From Channallabes apus (Eukaryota; Chordata; Actinopteri; Siluriformes; Clariidae): a stretch of DNA of 64,000 nt. Position numbers and translations under genes: made by a program. The stretch is taken from the NCBI GenBank assembly GCA_030522415.1, contig CM060111.1, positions 46,643,059-46,707,058 on the forward strand, written 5' to 3'. How positions within the stretch are numbered: the stretch's first letter is position 1; the number at the start of each line of letters is the position of its first letter. This document shows, piece by piece, positions 10,926 through 20,755 of the stretch. The notes below the pieces were generated by a model. The model worked only from the letters and a program-made list of their open reading frames with translations. It did not search any database and was not told the origin of the DNA.

Positions 10926-12695
10926 CACACACACACACACAGTGTTATAGAGTAAAATAAAGTGAGATAAAGCCAGTGAAGAGGTTCCTCACCCCAGGTT
11001 CTGGTCTGAGGGGAGTCCAGAGCTTCATGCTCCACCGTGCAGCTGTATTCGTCTCCTTTATTCGGAGAACTCGTCAGTGTGGAGAATACATTAAAGCTTC
11101 CGTCACTGTTCAGTGAGAACTGGCTGATGTACACTCCCTCTGTCATGGACACACCGTTCCTCGTCCAGTTAATGTTGAGTTTTGGAGGATAGAAATTTGC
11201 TATAAAGCAGACAAAATTATTTTCTACTCCTGGCACCACGTTGTGTTTTGGGTAGATGACGATCTCTGGAGGTTCTGAAAAAAAAAGATCACATTCTTTG
11301 GACAAAACTCAAACAAGTACAACAACAACAATAAGTGTCCCTACAAAGTGGCCTCTTATGTCTTAAGGCCTGACCCAATCCAAACTTTCACCACAAGCCC
11401 CTGCAATGTTCTGGCATTTGATCCATGCAAATTCCTGGTCTAGTGTTTAGCTAAATTTTGTTCCAGGACCTGGATGACTTGCCATAATTGATGGAACCAT
11501 GAATTCAGGACCAGGACCTGGATGACTTGCCATAATTAATGGAACCATGAATGTCTGGCCGTCATTTTATTATCTCAAGCTCAAGCACACTTTGGTTATG
11601 CAGCAGGACAATGATCCGAAACACACCAGCAAGTCCCCTTCTAAATGGTGGCTTAAAAAAAAAAGATTTTTAGGATTGGCCTAGTTAAAATCCGGACCTT
11701 AAAGTCCCTTCATGCTTGAAAATCCTCCAATGTGGCGGAATTAAAACAATTCTGCAATTTAGAGGGCGATTACGTTTTAAAAATGTTTCCCTTAATAAAT
11801 TATAGCAGCATTTAAAAACTACATTTCTCATGTTATCTTTGTGTAATATTAAAATTAGTTTGATGATCCAATCGTAAGTTGGGGACGACCTGAACATCTG
11901 TCTGTGGCTGTTGCCAGATGGAAGCATGAACAAAAAAGTATGAGTTACAAGATATAAACCACAATTAAATACTTTTAAATATTTATGTGTTAATAATAAT
12001 AATATGTAATTAACTGATAGGATTCATAAATTGTAATTAAAAACTATTTATTTAATGGCATGTTTATTTGTATAATATTGACACCCCTGTCTCCATATCA
12101 GAAAAACTTTGCGTTTAATGTGAAATGAGAATAAAAAAAAATTTTATTTTGATTTGCTTACTTATTAAAAAAAAAAAAAAGTGGTAGTTGCTTAATCTTG
12201 TGGAACAGACTTATTCACTGTTACAGTACAAAGCTTTGAAAAATAAAACATATTAGTGATTATCTTAATCACACACTGGCATATTTTTGTTTGATTACCT
12301 CTGGCTTCAGGTGGACTGCCGACGAAGGCTTTAGTTTCTTGGACGTACTGAAGGCACCTAGTGTTGTCAGTCGATGCAGCCTGACTCAAATCAGGGAAAT
12401 TAACTGCCTGTACAAACGGAGGAATTCTCATGACTTGCTGATGGGTCTTGAAATTTTCATACACCAATTCGTTCTGATCCAGATCCAGTAAAAACTCGGA
12501 TGCATCCGCAGAGTCACTGCATACATTCAGTTTGCTGAAGATGTGCTCAGCTAGAGACAAAAAACAAACCTTAACTCTGGCAGCTGTTTGTCATCACATC
12601 CCACAGATCATCTATTCTACTGTGTTGTATTTCAGGTACTTACAGGAAGTCAGCGGCAGAATCACAGAAAGGACGAGAATCACGCAGAGCTTCAT
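10740..12695 (-). CDS. MHC class II alpha chain, complete four-exon gene
   Basis: The alpha subunit pairs with a class II beta chain to present peptides to CD4 T cells from endosomes and the cell surface. Exons on the minus strand are 12695-12644 (signal peptide, MKLCVILVLSVILPLTS), 12550-12299 (alpha-1), 11274-10993 (alpha-2, Ig C1) and 10855-10740 (connecting peptide, TM, tail, stop). All junctions are GT/AG and all introns phase 1, as is usual in class II genes; the total is 702 nt, 233 residues. Alpha-1 has two cysteines (NVCSDS, TRCLQY), the fish-type alpha-1 disulfide. Alpha-2 has the Ig pair FVCFIANFYP and YSCTVEH and an NWT sequon. The TM segment is glycine-rich (LGVGIAVGILGLATGLFF), the pairing surface for beta, with tail VIKAAR. 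Intron 2 holds a Tc1 relic and intron 3 a CA tract. No coding damage was seen. Confidence 0.95.
10861..10940. repeat. (CA)n microsatellite in MHC alpha intron 3
   Basis: A CA tract with a few interruptions (cat, cgc), almost filling the 137-bp intron between the alpha-2 and transmembrane exons. It reads open on the minus strand and gives a false fusion of the two exons. Confidence 0.95.
11340..11800 (+). pseudogene. Tc1-like transposase relic in MHC alpha intron 2
   Basis: On the plus strand the DNA near 11590-11660 still reads close to the Tc1 catalytic block MQQDNDPKHTSKS, and the following lines near 11675-11760 resemble the DWP..SPDLNPIE stretch after frameshifts. The region before it has a tandem duplication (ccaggacctggatgacttgccataatt, two copies near 11464 and 11514). 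It is a decayed fragment lying antisense to the host gene. Confidence 0.7.
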
Positions 12696-12753
12696 TATGT
12701 AACGCTGCACCTTACAGTAATGTCTTCAACCTGTTAGTGTAGTTTCTTAATAT

Positions 12754-12757
<4 letters not shown>

Positions 12758-12823
<66 letters not shown>
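12758..12823. repeat. (CA)n microsatellite in the MHC alpha upstream region
   Basis: About 66 bp of CA between the alpha start codon (12695) and the candidate Y box (12847-12856). The tract could affect promoter spacing. Confidence 0.95.
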
Positions 12824-12826
<3 letters not shown>

Positions 12827-12846
12827 AAATATTTCCTTATACACCA

Positions 12847-12856
12847 ACCAATCACC
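12847..12856 (-). promoter_or_regulatory. Candidate Y box (NF-Y site) of the MHC class II alpha promoter
   Basis: On the minus strand the bases read GTGATTGGTT, one mismatch from the class II Y box CTGATTGGYY, about 150 bp upstream of the start codon. I did not find a convincing X box at the expected distance, so the module is incomplete or diverged. Confidence 0.4.
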
Positions 12857-13020
12857 TTATCTGTTTTCTGCATCCAGGTAAATTGAGTTTCTAATTAAAA
12901 AATAATGAATAAATCATTCATCCATTCTCACTTTGTTTAATGACGGTGGCCCAAACATTTATAAAGACTTTGACAGTGATCTATTTCCTTTTTTAAACTT
13001 TAATTGAATTGTTGTTAATC

Positions 13021-13230
13021 TTTCAGCTGTTCCCGTCAAGGGAGGAGTAGACCATCCGATCTGCACAACAACTTGGCACAGATTTTTACACCGGATGCCC
13101 TTCCTGACACAACACTCTCATTTCATCTAGACTTGGGATCAGCACTGCACCCAGTGGCTGGGGTTTGGGTATTGGGTGGGAACTGAACCTTGGCCTTCCG
13201 CATAGCAGGAACCTACCACCAGTGCCCTAT
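13021..13230 (-). mobile_element. Second type of tRNA-like SINE, decayed
   Basis: The stretch ttttacaccggatgcccttc followed by cctgacacaac and cccagtggctggg is a common fish interspersed repeat. Its minus-strand start has a B-box-like aaggttcagttccc and a tRNA-like lead. No other copy was seen in the window. Confidence 0.55.
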
Positions 13231-13465
13231 AAATATATATTTGTTGTGTGTGTCTGTGTTTTTTATGCTGGTTGGTGTGAAAGGGAGTACATTTACTATT
13301 TATCTGTGGGTGTGTGAACACATTACTTTAAGGTGCAGCCTAACATCTGTTTCATGCTCATACTTTGAGTTATCCTTCCAGTGACTTCCTATAAGTATGT
13401 GAAATTCCATTAAAGAAAACTCACAGTAGTGTCCTAAGATTTACAAAAATAATGATTAGTACTAG

Positions 13466-13844
13466 GCGGCGCGGTGGTGTAGTGGTTAGCACTGTCGCCT
13501 TGCACCTCCAGGGTCTGGGTTCGATTCCCCGGCCAGGCTCGATTCCCGTCTCTGTGTGTATGGAGTTTGCATGTTCTCCCCGTGCTTGGTGGGTTTCCTC
13601 CGGGTACTCCGGTTTCCTCCCACAGTCCAATGATATGCAGGTTAGGCTAATTGGCGTTCCTAAATTGCCCGTAGTGTGTGATTGGGTGTGTGAGTGTGTG
13701 TATGTGTGTGTGCCCTGTGATGGATTGGCACCCTGTCCAGGGTGTACCCTGCCTAGTGCCCGAAGTCTCCTGGGATAGGCTCCAGGTCCCCCGCGACCCT
13801 GAACACAGGATTAAGCGGTATAGAAGATGAATGAATGAATGAAT
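13466..13844 (+). mobile_element. SINE-1, full-length copy with target duplication
   Basis: A 379-bp tRNA-derived SINE. The head has an A box (tggtgtagtgg) and B box (ggttcgattcc) that match pol III promoter consensus. The conserved body follows, and the tail is (gaat)n. Flanks gattagtacta at 13455-13465 and 13845-13855 form an 11-bp target duplication, which may extend a few bases into the tail. The intact promoter and clean duplication point to a fairly recent insertion. Confidence 0.95.
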
Positions 13845-13929
13845 GATTAGTACTAATTTAATGAACATTGCATAATGAAAATCACACTTTCACTTTCAAT
13901 TTTGATTAAGATAATATTTTTTAAATCTA

Positions 13930-14211
13930 ATTAAACAATTCAATTCAACTCAATTTTATAGCACTTTTAACAATTGTCATTGTCTCAAAGCAGTTTTACA
14001 AAATAAAAAGAAAATTTATGGAAATGTGAATGAGTGACAAAAAAATGTGTTTAGATAATAATCAGATTGTGAGGCATGATGAACAAGCCGAGGGTGACAG
14101 TGGCAAGAAAAACCCCCTGAGATGGCATTAGGAAGAAACCTTGAGTGGAACCAGACTCAACAGGGAACCCATCCTCATCTGGGTGATAACGGATAGAAAT
14201 TATATAACATC
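13930..14211 (-). mobile_element. LINE-A 3' end fragment, left part
   Basis: Starts with the (caatt)n tail, then the LINE-A 3' UTR seen in reverse (acaattgtcattgtctcaaa; cagactcaacagggaaccca). It is 5'-truncated and interrupted at 14212 by a SINE-1 copy; related 3' UTR sequence probably resumes at 14591. Confidence 0.85.
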
Positions 14212-14223
14212 ATGTGTGTTATG

Positions 14224-14578
14224 GGGCGGCGCGGTGGTGTAGTGGTTAGCACTGTCGCCTTGCACCTCCAGGGTCTGGGTTCGATTCCCCGGCCAGGCTC
14301 GATTCCCGTCTCTGTGTGCATGGAGTTTGCATGTTCTCCCCGTGCTTGGTGGGTTTCCTCCGGGTACTCCGGTTTCCTCCCACAGTCCAAAGATATGTTA
14401 CTAAATTGCCCGTAGCGTGTGATTGGGTGTGTGAGTGTGTATGTGTGTGTGGATGTGTGCCCTGCGATGGATTGGCACCCTGTCCAGGGTGTACCCCACC
14501 TAGTGCCCGAAGTCTCCTGGGATAGGTCCCCCGCGACCCTGAACACAGGATTAAGCGGTATAGAAAATGAATGAATGA
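14224..14578 (+). mobile_element. SINE-1 inserted in a LINE-A 3' end
   Basis: A 355-bp copy with intact A and B boxes and a (gaat)n tail. The flanks atgtgtgttatg at 14212-14223 and 14579-14590 are a perfect 12-bp target duplication. It has a small internal deletion after the cacagtccaaagatatg motif relative to the 13466 copy. Confidence 0.95.
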
Positions 14579-14590
14579 ATGTGTGTTATG

Positions 14591-15070
14591 CAGCTGAAAG
14601 TTCAATATAACAGAAGTTGTCCAAGTCATCATGAAGTCCAGTTCAGCATAGGGACGAGTCAGCAGAGGATCACTGGAAGCACAGGAGCAGCATATGGAGC
14701 TCCAACCATCATAAAGCAGAATCCAGCTGGAGCTGGTCCTTCTCTGGATGCCTCAGGATCCTCGCAGGGTCGGCCTTTGTCTACTGGAGCTACACAATCA
14801 CCAGGTGTCTCAGGATGGGTAGAGAAAGGAAGAACAGGTGGAAAAGAGTTAGTCTAGATGCTGTTCAGGATATTAACAGCACTAGATGAGAGTGTGCATT
14901 TAAATATACTGGAGTCCAAGGTTACGTGATGAATTACGTGTATGTCAGATTAAATCGAGGGACAATCTGACCATTTTGATTCATACACATTCACATTCCA
15001 TACAAACTTAAACAATTATTTTGATTGTATAAAGCTGTTGAATTGTTAAAAGTCCTATACAAATAAAATT
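14591..15070 (-). mobile_element. LINE-A-related 3' sequence, right part
   Basis: The sequence after the SINE continues as LINE 3' UTR-like DNA, and at 14985-15070 a plus-strand LINE-A-type 3' end appears (cattttgattcatacacatt ... ttgaattgtta ... acaaataaaattgaattg). The region is therefore a composite of LINE 3' fragments in both orientations; the internal boundary is not clear. Confidence 0.5.
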
Positions 15071-15119
15071 GAATTGAATTTAATAGAATTAAACAGATGT
15101 GTCCTGAGTCTACTTTTCA

Positions 15120-15415
15120 AATTCTAATTTTATTTGTCACGTACACAGTCATACACAGTACTATATGCAGTGAAATGCTTATACGACTGCCAGTGACCTT
15201 AAAAATAAAATCTTAAAGATAAGAAATAAATATGAATAAAAGAAATATGTTAGAAAACAAAAATAGTAAAATATACTGTACAAAGTAAAATAAAATATAC
15301 TGTACAAATAAGAACAAAATCTAAATATAATAATATAGAAATATAAAAGAAGAAAATAGAAATTTGTCCAAATCAGAAATGTACAAATGACTGGGGTGGG
15401 CAAATATGCATAAAA
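15120..15415 (-). mobile_element. LINE-B 3' end fragment
   Basis: Contains the LINE-B terminal motif in reverse (attttatttgtcacgtacac; atgcagtgaaatgctt; cgactgccagtgaccttaaa), as at 46345-46440. It is 5'-truncated with no coding remnant. Confidence 0.8.
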
Positions 15416-15420
15416 GTGAC

Positions 15421-15733
15421 TTACATTTACATTTAGGCATTTGGCAGATGCTCTTATACAGAGCGACTTACAAAAAGTGCTTTAAAGTTTACATCATTGG
15501 ATAAATACTTACACTGGGTTAACCAGGTTAATAACTAAGTGCCATTAGTCCAACACAACTGGGAAGAGGTGTTTTTTTTTTGGGGGGGGGATGTGAGGTT
15601 AGTCCAAGTACTGGAGAAACAGATGTGTCTTAAGTCGTTGCTTAAAGGTAGTCAAAGTCTCTGCTGTACGGACATCTAGAGGAAGTTCATTCCACCACCT
15701 AGGTGCCAGAACAGAAAAGAGCCTGGCTGAACG
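15421..15733 (-). mobile_element. LINE-C 3' end with reverse transcriptase C-terminal remnant
   Basis: On the minus strand the fragment encodes a degraded L2-type C-terminus (FSVLAPRWWNELPLDVR, then TFKQRLKTHLF) and ends in gtaagtcgctctgtataaga followed by catctgccaaatgcc and (taaatg)n. The final 45-50 bp are nearly the same as the tail of SINE-2 (53653 and 58936), so LINE-C looks like the retrotransposition partner of SINE-2. A G run lies at 15582-15590. Confidence 0.75.
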
Positions 15734-15781
15734 GAATTCATCTCCAAACAACTAAAACTCCGACACAGAGGGTACGTTATA

Positions 15782-16687
15782 ATGTCTACCGTTCAGCTTG
15801 TTCAGTGTGTAGAGTGCAGGATGTTTAGACATTCTTCCTCCGTCATTAGTGATAATTTTATTTGTGATAGGTGTGTGTTAGTGAGCACTCTGACGGAGAA
15901 GATATCAGCATTAGAGGAGCGCATCCAGACTTTAGAGAGTGTTAGACAGTGTGAGAGCAGCGTTATTCCTGTAGCGGACAGTCTGGGTGCCACAGGCAGA
16001 GATAATCAGCCCCCGACTCCGGCATTAGAGCCCTCACAGCGGGGCGAGTGGGTGACGACTCGGCGGCATATTCGTTCAGCCAAAGCTAACGCTAAGGCTA
16101 GCCTACCGGAGCACACCTCCTCTGCGCCTCACGTGTCCAACAGGTTTGCTCTCCTCAGTGCTGCACCCGCTGAGAAACCTGAAAGAGCTCTGGTTATAGG
16201 AGACTCTATACTGAGGCACGTGACATTAGCTAGACCTTTAGGAGCACCAGCGGCAGTGGTTAGGTGTATCCCGGGAGCCAGAGCACCGGACATAGCAGGT
16301 AATCTTAGGACTCTAGGACAGCACAGGTTCTCTAAGATAGTGGTACATGCTGGAGCTAACGATATACGCCTCCGTCAGTCAGAGGTTAGTAAGAGTAACT
16401 TTACAGAGGTGTTTAAATTAGCGAAGGCGATGTCCGATGAAGTAATATGCTCTGGTCCCATCCCAATGAGACGTGGTGACATAGCTTACAGCAGGTTATG
16501 GTCGCTGAACCGCTGGATGTCCAGGTGGTGCTCCGAAAATAATGTGGGCTACATAGATAATTGGAAGACCTTTGAGGGCAAAGCTGGCCTGTTAGGGCGG
16601 GACGGTGTCCATCCCACTCGGGAAGGTGCTGCTCTCATTTCCTGTAGTATAGCTCATAGTCTCAGTAGAGGTCTAGTTAATCGGTGA
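15782..16687 (+). CDS. LINE-A ORF1: zinc-finger, coiled-coil and SGNH esterase-like protein
   Basis: A 301-residue ORF1 protein of a LINE. The N-terminus has a zinc-binding pattern (CVECRMFRHSS then FICDRC). A short coiled coil follows (STLTEKISALEERIQTLE, about residues 38-56). The C-terminal half from about residue 138 is an SGNH/GDSL hydrolase-like fold: block I in ALVIGDSILRHV, block III in HAGANDIR, and a final DGVHPT with the Asp/His pair. Esterase-type ORF1 proteins are known from CR1/L2 LINEs of fish and are thought to act in nucleic-acid or membrane handling during retrotransposition. The frame is open throughout, and ORF2 begins 96 bp downstream. Confidence 0.9.
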   Translation: MSTVQLVQCVECRMFRHSSSVISDNFICDRCVLVSTLTEKISALEERIQTLESVRQCESSVIPVADSLGATGRDNQPPTPALEPSQRGEWVTTRRHIRSAKANAKASLPEHTSSAPHVSNRFALLSAAPAEKPERALVIGDSILRHVTLARPLGAPAAVVRCIPGARAPDIAGNLRTLGQHRFSKIVVHAGANDIRLRQSEVSKSNFTEVFKLAKAMSDEVICSGPIPMRRGDIAYSRLWSLNRWMSRWCSENNVGYIDNWKTFEGKAGLLGRDGVHPTREGAALISCSIAHSLSRGLVNR

Positions 16688-16783
16688 CAATCCAGAGCCC
16701 AGGCCAGGGAGCAGACAGACAGGCTAAACCAACCGTCTGCTAGCTGCATAGAGTCGTCACTCAGGGTTCACCTTATTGAGACT

Positions 16784-19660
16784 GTGTCTGTTCCCCGATC
16801 TAAGCAAAAATGTAGAAAGACTCAGAAAGTCTGTTTCAATAATTTAATTAACATAAAGACCACAAACTCAGATCATACTGAATGCGCAGCCGGCACCTCT
16901 GATCTGAAGATAGGATTGTTAAATATTAGATCTCTCGCATCAAAAGCAGTTATTGTTAATGAAATTATCACAGATCAGGCGTTTAATATACTCTGTTTAA
17001 CTGAAACATGGGTTAAACAGGATGAGTATGTAGCTCTAAATGAAGCTAGTCCTCCTGGATACAGCTACATACACCAGCCTTGGTTAACTGGTAGAGGAGG
17101 AGGCATCGCAGTTATTCATAATGACAATCTGTCTATCGTACAAAAACACAGACACAAATTTAACTCATTTGAAATTCTCTATAGTAACATAAGTCTATTT
17201 AAGTATATTAAATCAGCTCAGTCGATTCCACTAATTATAATTTACAGACCTCCAGGGCCGTATTCTGAATTTCTTAGTGAATTTGCGGATTTCATCGCAG
17301 ACCTGGTCGTTTCTGTAGACAAAGTGTTAATTGCTGGAGATTTTAAATTTCATTTTGAGAATCCAGAAGACCCTCTGAGAACAGCATTTATATCCATACT
17401 GGACTCCGTAGGTGTAAATCAGTGTGTAGTAGGACCCACTCATAAAGCAGGTCACACTTTAGATTTAGTAATATTCTTCGGATTAATTATAAGAAATGTA
17501 TTCACAATTCCACTGTCTGAAATTATCTCAGATCACTATCTTGTCTCCATTCAAGTGTGTCACAGTGATAATGTACGCACAGCACCGCGCTACCGTATTA
17601 AACGTACATTCACATCAACTACCACACAGAGTTTTATCAGTAATCTCCCAGAGTTACCAACTTCGATTAGGCCACCGTCTGACCCCACAGAACTCGATCA
17701 GGCGACTGAATATTTAGAGTCGACACTTCGTTGTACCTTAGATAATGTAGCTCCAGCTAAAAGAAAAATTATTAGAGATAAGAAACTCGCTCCCTGGTAT
17801 AACGATCACACGCGCACTTTAAAACAGACTGCTCGGAAATTAGAGCGTAAATGGCGTCAAACTAAATTATTGGTATTTCAAATAGCATGGAAAGAGAGCA
17901 TCCTGAACTATAGGAAAGCTCTTAGTGTAGCTAGATCAACGTATCTCTCCACTCTTATAGAAGAAAATAAAAATAATCCTAGATTTTTATTTAATACCGT
18001 AGCCAAATTAACCAGAAATAAGACCACTACAGAAATCTCCACAACAACATCATGCAATAGTGAGGACTTCATGAACTTTTTTAATAATAAAATTGTAAAT
18101 ATCAGGCATAAAATTGAGGCTATGAAACCAAACAGTGTAATTGATACAGATGTTAACCTAGCCATGTCAGATTCAAACCTAGAATACTTTACTCCTCTTG
18201 AAGAGAATGAACTAATTTCACTCATCTCTTCTGCAAATTCATCAACCTGTATATTAGATCCTATACCGACACATTTTCTTAAACAGATAGTACCAGTAAT
18301 AACAGAACCGCTGTTGAGAATAATTAATTCCTCACTCAGCATTGGTTATGTTCCAAAATCTTTTAAAGTAGCAGTTATTAAACCAATAATTAAGAAACCT
18401 GACCTCGACCCCTGTCAGCTGTCCAATTACAGGCCAATATCAAACCTCCCCTTTATCTCTAAGATTCTGGAAAAGATAGTAACGGAGCAGCTATGCTCAT
18501 ATCTACATAGAAATGGCATACATGAACTGTATCAGTCAGGATTTAGGCCTCATCACAGCACAGAAACAGCACTCGTTAAAGTAGTAAATGACCTCCTATT
18601 GGCCTCTGATCAGGGTTGTGTAACTATGCTTGTATTACTCGACCTCAGTGCAGCTTTTGACACTATTGATCATGCTATTCTTCTTCACAGATTAGAAAAT
18701 GTAGTAGGAATTAAGGGTACAGCCCTCACCTGGCTCAGATCCTATTTGACCGATCGTTATCAGTATGTTGACTTAAATGGTGATTATTCTGCATGTTCTC
18801 TAGTGGAGTTTGGCGTTCCGCAGGGTTCAGGTTTAGGCCCACTGCTTTTTTCCCTTTACATGCTTCCTCTGGGCAACATAATCCGTAAGCATGGTATTAG
18901 TTTTCATTGTTATGCTGACGACACACAGCTATACGTCTCAACAAAACCTGATGAGAAAAACCATCTTACTAAAGTTGAGCAATGTGTGCAGTCCATAAGA
19001 AATTGGATGCTAATTAACTTCGTTCTGCTTAATCCGGATAAGACAGAAGTTCTAGTCATAGGACCGCATACAGCTAGAAGTAAAATCTTAGATCACACCG
19101 TAACTTTAGATGGCCTTTCTGTTCCGTCAAGTGCAACAGTAAAAGACCTCGGCGTGATTATAGATTCCAGCCTTTCATTTGAAGCTCATGTAGATAATAT
19201 CACCAGGATAGCATTCTTTCACCTCAGAAATATTGCCAAAATAAGAAATATATTGTCGCTAAACGATGCAGAAAAACTAGTTCATGCTTTTATCACTTCT
19301 AGGTTGGACTATTGTAATGCCTTACTGTCTGGTTGTTCAGTTAGGTGCATAAACAAGCTTCAGCTAGTCCAGAATGCAGCAGCGAGAGTCCTCACTAGAA
19401 CCAGAAGATATGAGCACATCACACCTATCCTATCTTTGCTACATTGGCTCCCTGTGAAATTTCGCATTGATTTTAAAATACTACTCTTGACATATAAAGC
19501 ATTAAATGGTTTCGCGCTGCAGTATCTGAGCGAACTGCTAGTGTCTTACGATCCGCCACGCCTACTTGGGTCAAAGGATGCAGGCTGCTTGTCAGTACCG
19601 CGTATTATGAACACTACAGCTGGGGGCAGAGCTTTTTCTTACAAAGCCCCAAAATTATAG
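16784..19660 (+). CDS. LINE-A ORF2: AP endonuclease and reverse transcriptase, premature stop near the C-terminus
   Basis: A 958-residue ORF2 protein that would nick DNA and prime reverse transcription. The AP endonuclease domain (about residues 40-260) includes [22 protein letters not shown], the GDF motif and SDHYLVSI. The reverse transcriptase domain (about 520-790) includes [14 protein letters not shown], the [12 protein letters not shown] block, [12 protein letters not shown] and the catalytic [10 protein letters not shown]-terminal LINE domain follows. Compared with the copy at 40568, the endonuclease motif GDFN reads GDFK (codon aaa at 17345-17347), which should remove a catalytic Asn. 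A TGG to TAG change at 19658-19660 cuts about 29 residues (the usual WNSLPNSVRDSDT region). It is probably dead as an autonomous element. Confidence 0.9.
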   Translation: MSVPRSKQKCRKTQKVCFNNLINIKTTNSDHTECAAGTSDLKIGLLNIRSLASKAVIVNEIITDQAFNILCLTETWVKQDEYVALNEASPPGYSYIHQPWLTGRGGGIAVIHNDNLSIVQKHRHKFNSFEILYSNISLFKYIKSAQSIPLIIIYRPPGPYSEFLSEFADFIADLVVSVDKVLIAGDFKFHFENPEDPLRTAFISILDSVGVNQCVVGPTHKAGHTLDLVIFFGLIIRNVFTIPLSEIISDHYLVSIQVCHSDNVRTAPRYRIKRTFTSTTTQSFISNLPELPTSIRPPSDPTELDQATEYLESTLRCTLDNVAPAKRKIIRDKKLAPWYNDHTRTLKQTARKLERKWRQTKLLVFQIAWKESILNYRKALSVARSTYLSTLIEENKNNPRFLFNTVAKLTRNKTTTEISTTTSCNSEDFMNFFNNKIVNIRHKIEAMKPNSVIDTDVNLAMSDSNLEYFTPLEENELISLISSANSSTCILDPIPTHFLKQIVPVITEPLLRIINSSLSIGYVPKSFKVAVIKPIIKKPDLDPCQLSNYRPISNLPFISKILEKIVTEQLCSYLHRNGIHELYQSGFRPHHSTETALVKVVNDLLLASDQGCVTMLVLLDLSAAFDTIDHAILLHRLENVVGIKGTALTWLRSYLTDRYQYVDLNGDYSACSLVEFGVPQGSGLGPLLFSLYMLPLGNIIRKHGISFHCYADDTQLYVSTKPDEKNHLTKVEQCVQSIRNWMLINFVLLNPDKTEVLVIGPHTARSKILDHTVTLDGLSVPSSATVKDLGVIIDSSLSFEAHVDNITRIAFFHLRNIAKIRNILSLNDAEKLVHAFITSRLDYCNALLSGCSVRCINKLQLVQNAAARVLTRTRRYEHITPILSLLHWLPVKFRIDFKILLLTYKALNGFALQYLSELLVSYDPPRLLGSKDAGCLSVPRIMNTTAGGRAFSYKAPKL

Positions 19661-19832
19661 AATAGTCTTCCAAATAGTGTTCGGGACTCAGACACAGTAT
19701 CAGTGTTTAAGTCTAGGCTCAAAACCTATTTATTTAGCCAAGCATTTTTATAAATAGATTTGCCATAAGGTAAAGGAGCAGATCTGGGGGACTCATGGAC
19801 GTAGAGTATTATGGTGAACTGGTATGTTTAGA

Positions 19833-20755
19833 TTCAAGATTCAAGATTCAAGATTCTTTATTTGTCACATGCATAGTTATACAAGTACAACACGCAGTGA
19901 AATGTATCCTGAACCGCTCCTACTTTGTGCAAATAACAAGAAACAAAAGAAATAATCTATAAATAGAAATAGAAATTGAAATTAAAAAAAAAAAAAAAAA
20001 AAAGGTGCAAATGTAAACATAATAATAAAGTGTGTATCTGAGCAGGATAAAGATGTTAGTGCAAGTGATGCTTACAGTCCAGACTAAAGTGCAGTGTGCA
20101 GTGTGGAATGTCAGCACAGCAGTGTGTGGGTGAACTGTTACCAGTCCTATGAACGGGAGAGTGGCCCATCATGGTTGAGGAGTCTAATCGCCTGTGGATA
20201 AAAACTCCTCCTGAGTCTCTCCGTTTTGGCCATAATGACCCGGAACCTTCTGCCTGAATGCAGAAGTTTGAACAGTCCGTTATTGGGGTGCGACAAGTCC
20301 TTAATGATACGAGCTGCCCTGGTTTTACATCTCCTGGTGTAGATGTCCTGCATGGAGGGGAGAGTTAACCTGCAGCAGCGTTCAGCTGCCCGGATCACTC
20401 TCTGGAGGGCTTTCCTGTCCTGTACACAGCTATTCCCAAACCAGGATGAAATGTTCTGTGTTAGGATGCTCTCAACAGCACCCGAGTAGAAAGCCTTAAG
20501 GACAGCAGGGGAAACCCCAAACTTCCTCAACTGCCTCAGGTGGTACAGACGCTGCTTTGCCCTTTTCGTCTGAGCACAGATATGCTCAGTCCATGTCAGA
20601 TCCTCGGAGATGTGGACGCCCAAGTACTTGAAGCTGCTCACTCTCTCCACTGGAGCTCCATTGATGATGAGGGGTTTGTGGTCCAGTTGTCCCCTTCTGA
20701 AGTCCACCACCAGCTCCTTCGTCTTACTGACGTTCAGTCGGAGGCAGTTTTCTTC
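19833..20755 (-). mobile_element. LINE-D, 5'-truncated, inserted in the LINE-A 3' UTR
   Basis: The 3' end is the (attcaag)n-like run and ctttatttgtcacatgcata at the low-coordinate end. LINE-A copy 2 (43053) reads gtatgtttagatgctgtctt uninterrupted here, which fixes the insertion point at tttag/atgctgtct. About 10 bp of the target (tcctcagtct) is missing on the right side. Confidence 0.85.
20147..20755 (-). pseudogene. LINE-D ORF2 C-terminal fragment
   Basis: About 200 residues of the C-terminal half of a LINE reverse transcriptase protein: [55 protein letters not shown] then RRCKTRAARIIKDLSHP. The catalytic FADD is upstream of the truncation and absent. It is related to, but distinct from, LINE-B (about half of residues shared by eye). 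Confidence 0.85.

Noticed and set aside
13466..13560. A functional tRNA gene at the SINE-1 head
   Set aside because: A and B boxes are present but the cloverleaf cannot be formed convincingly and the unit continues into the SINE body.
13452..13778. A 108-codon open frame in SINE-1, repeated at other SINE-1 copies
   Set aside because: SINE-1 is a pol III-type RNA element; the similar peptides in each copy follow from sequence identity, not coding selection.
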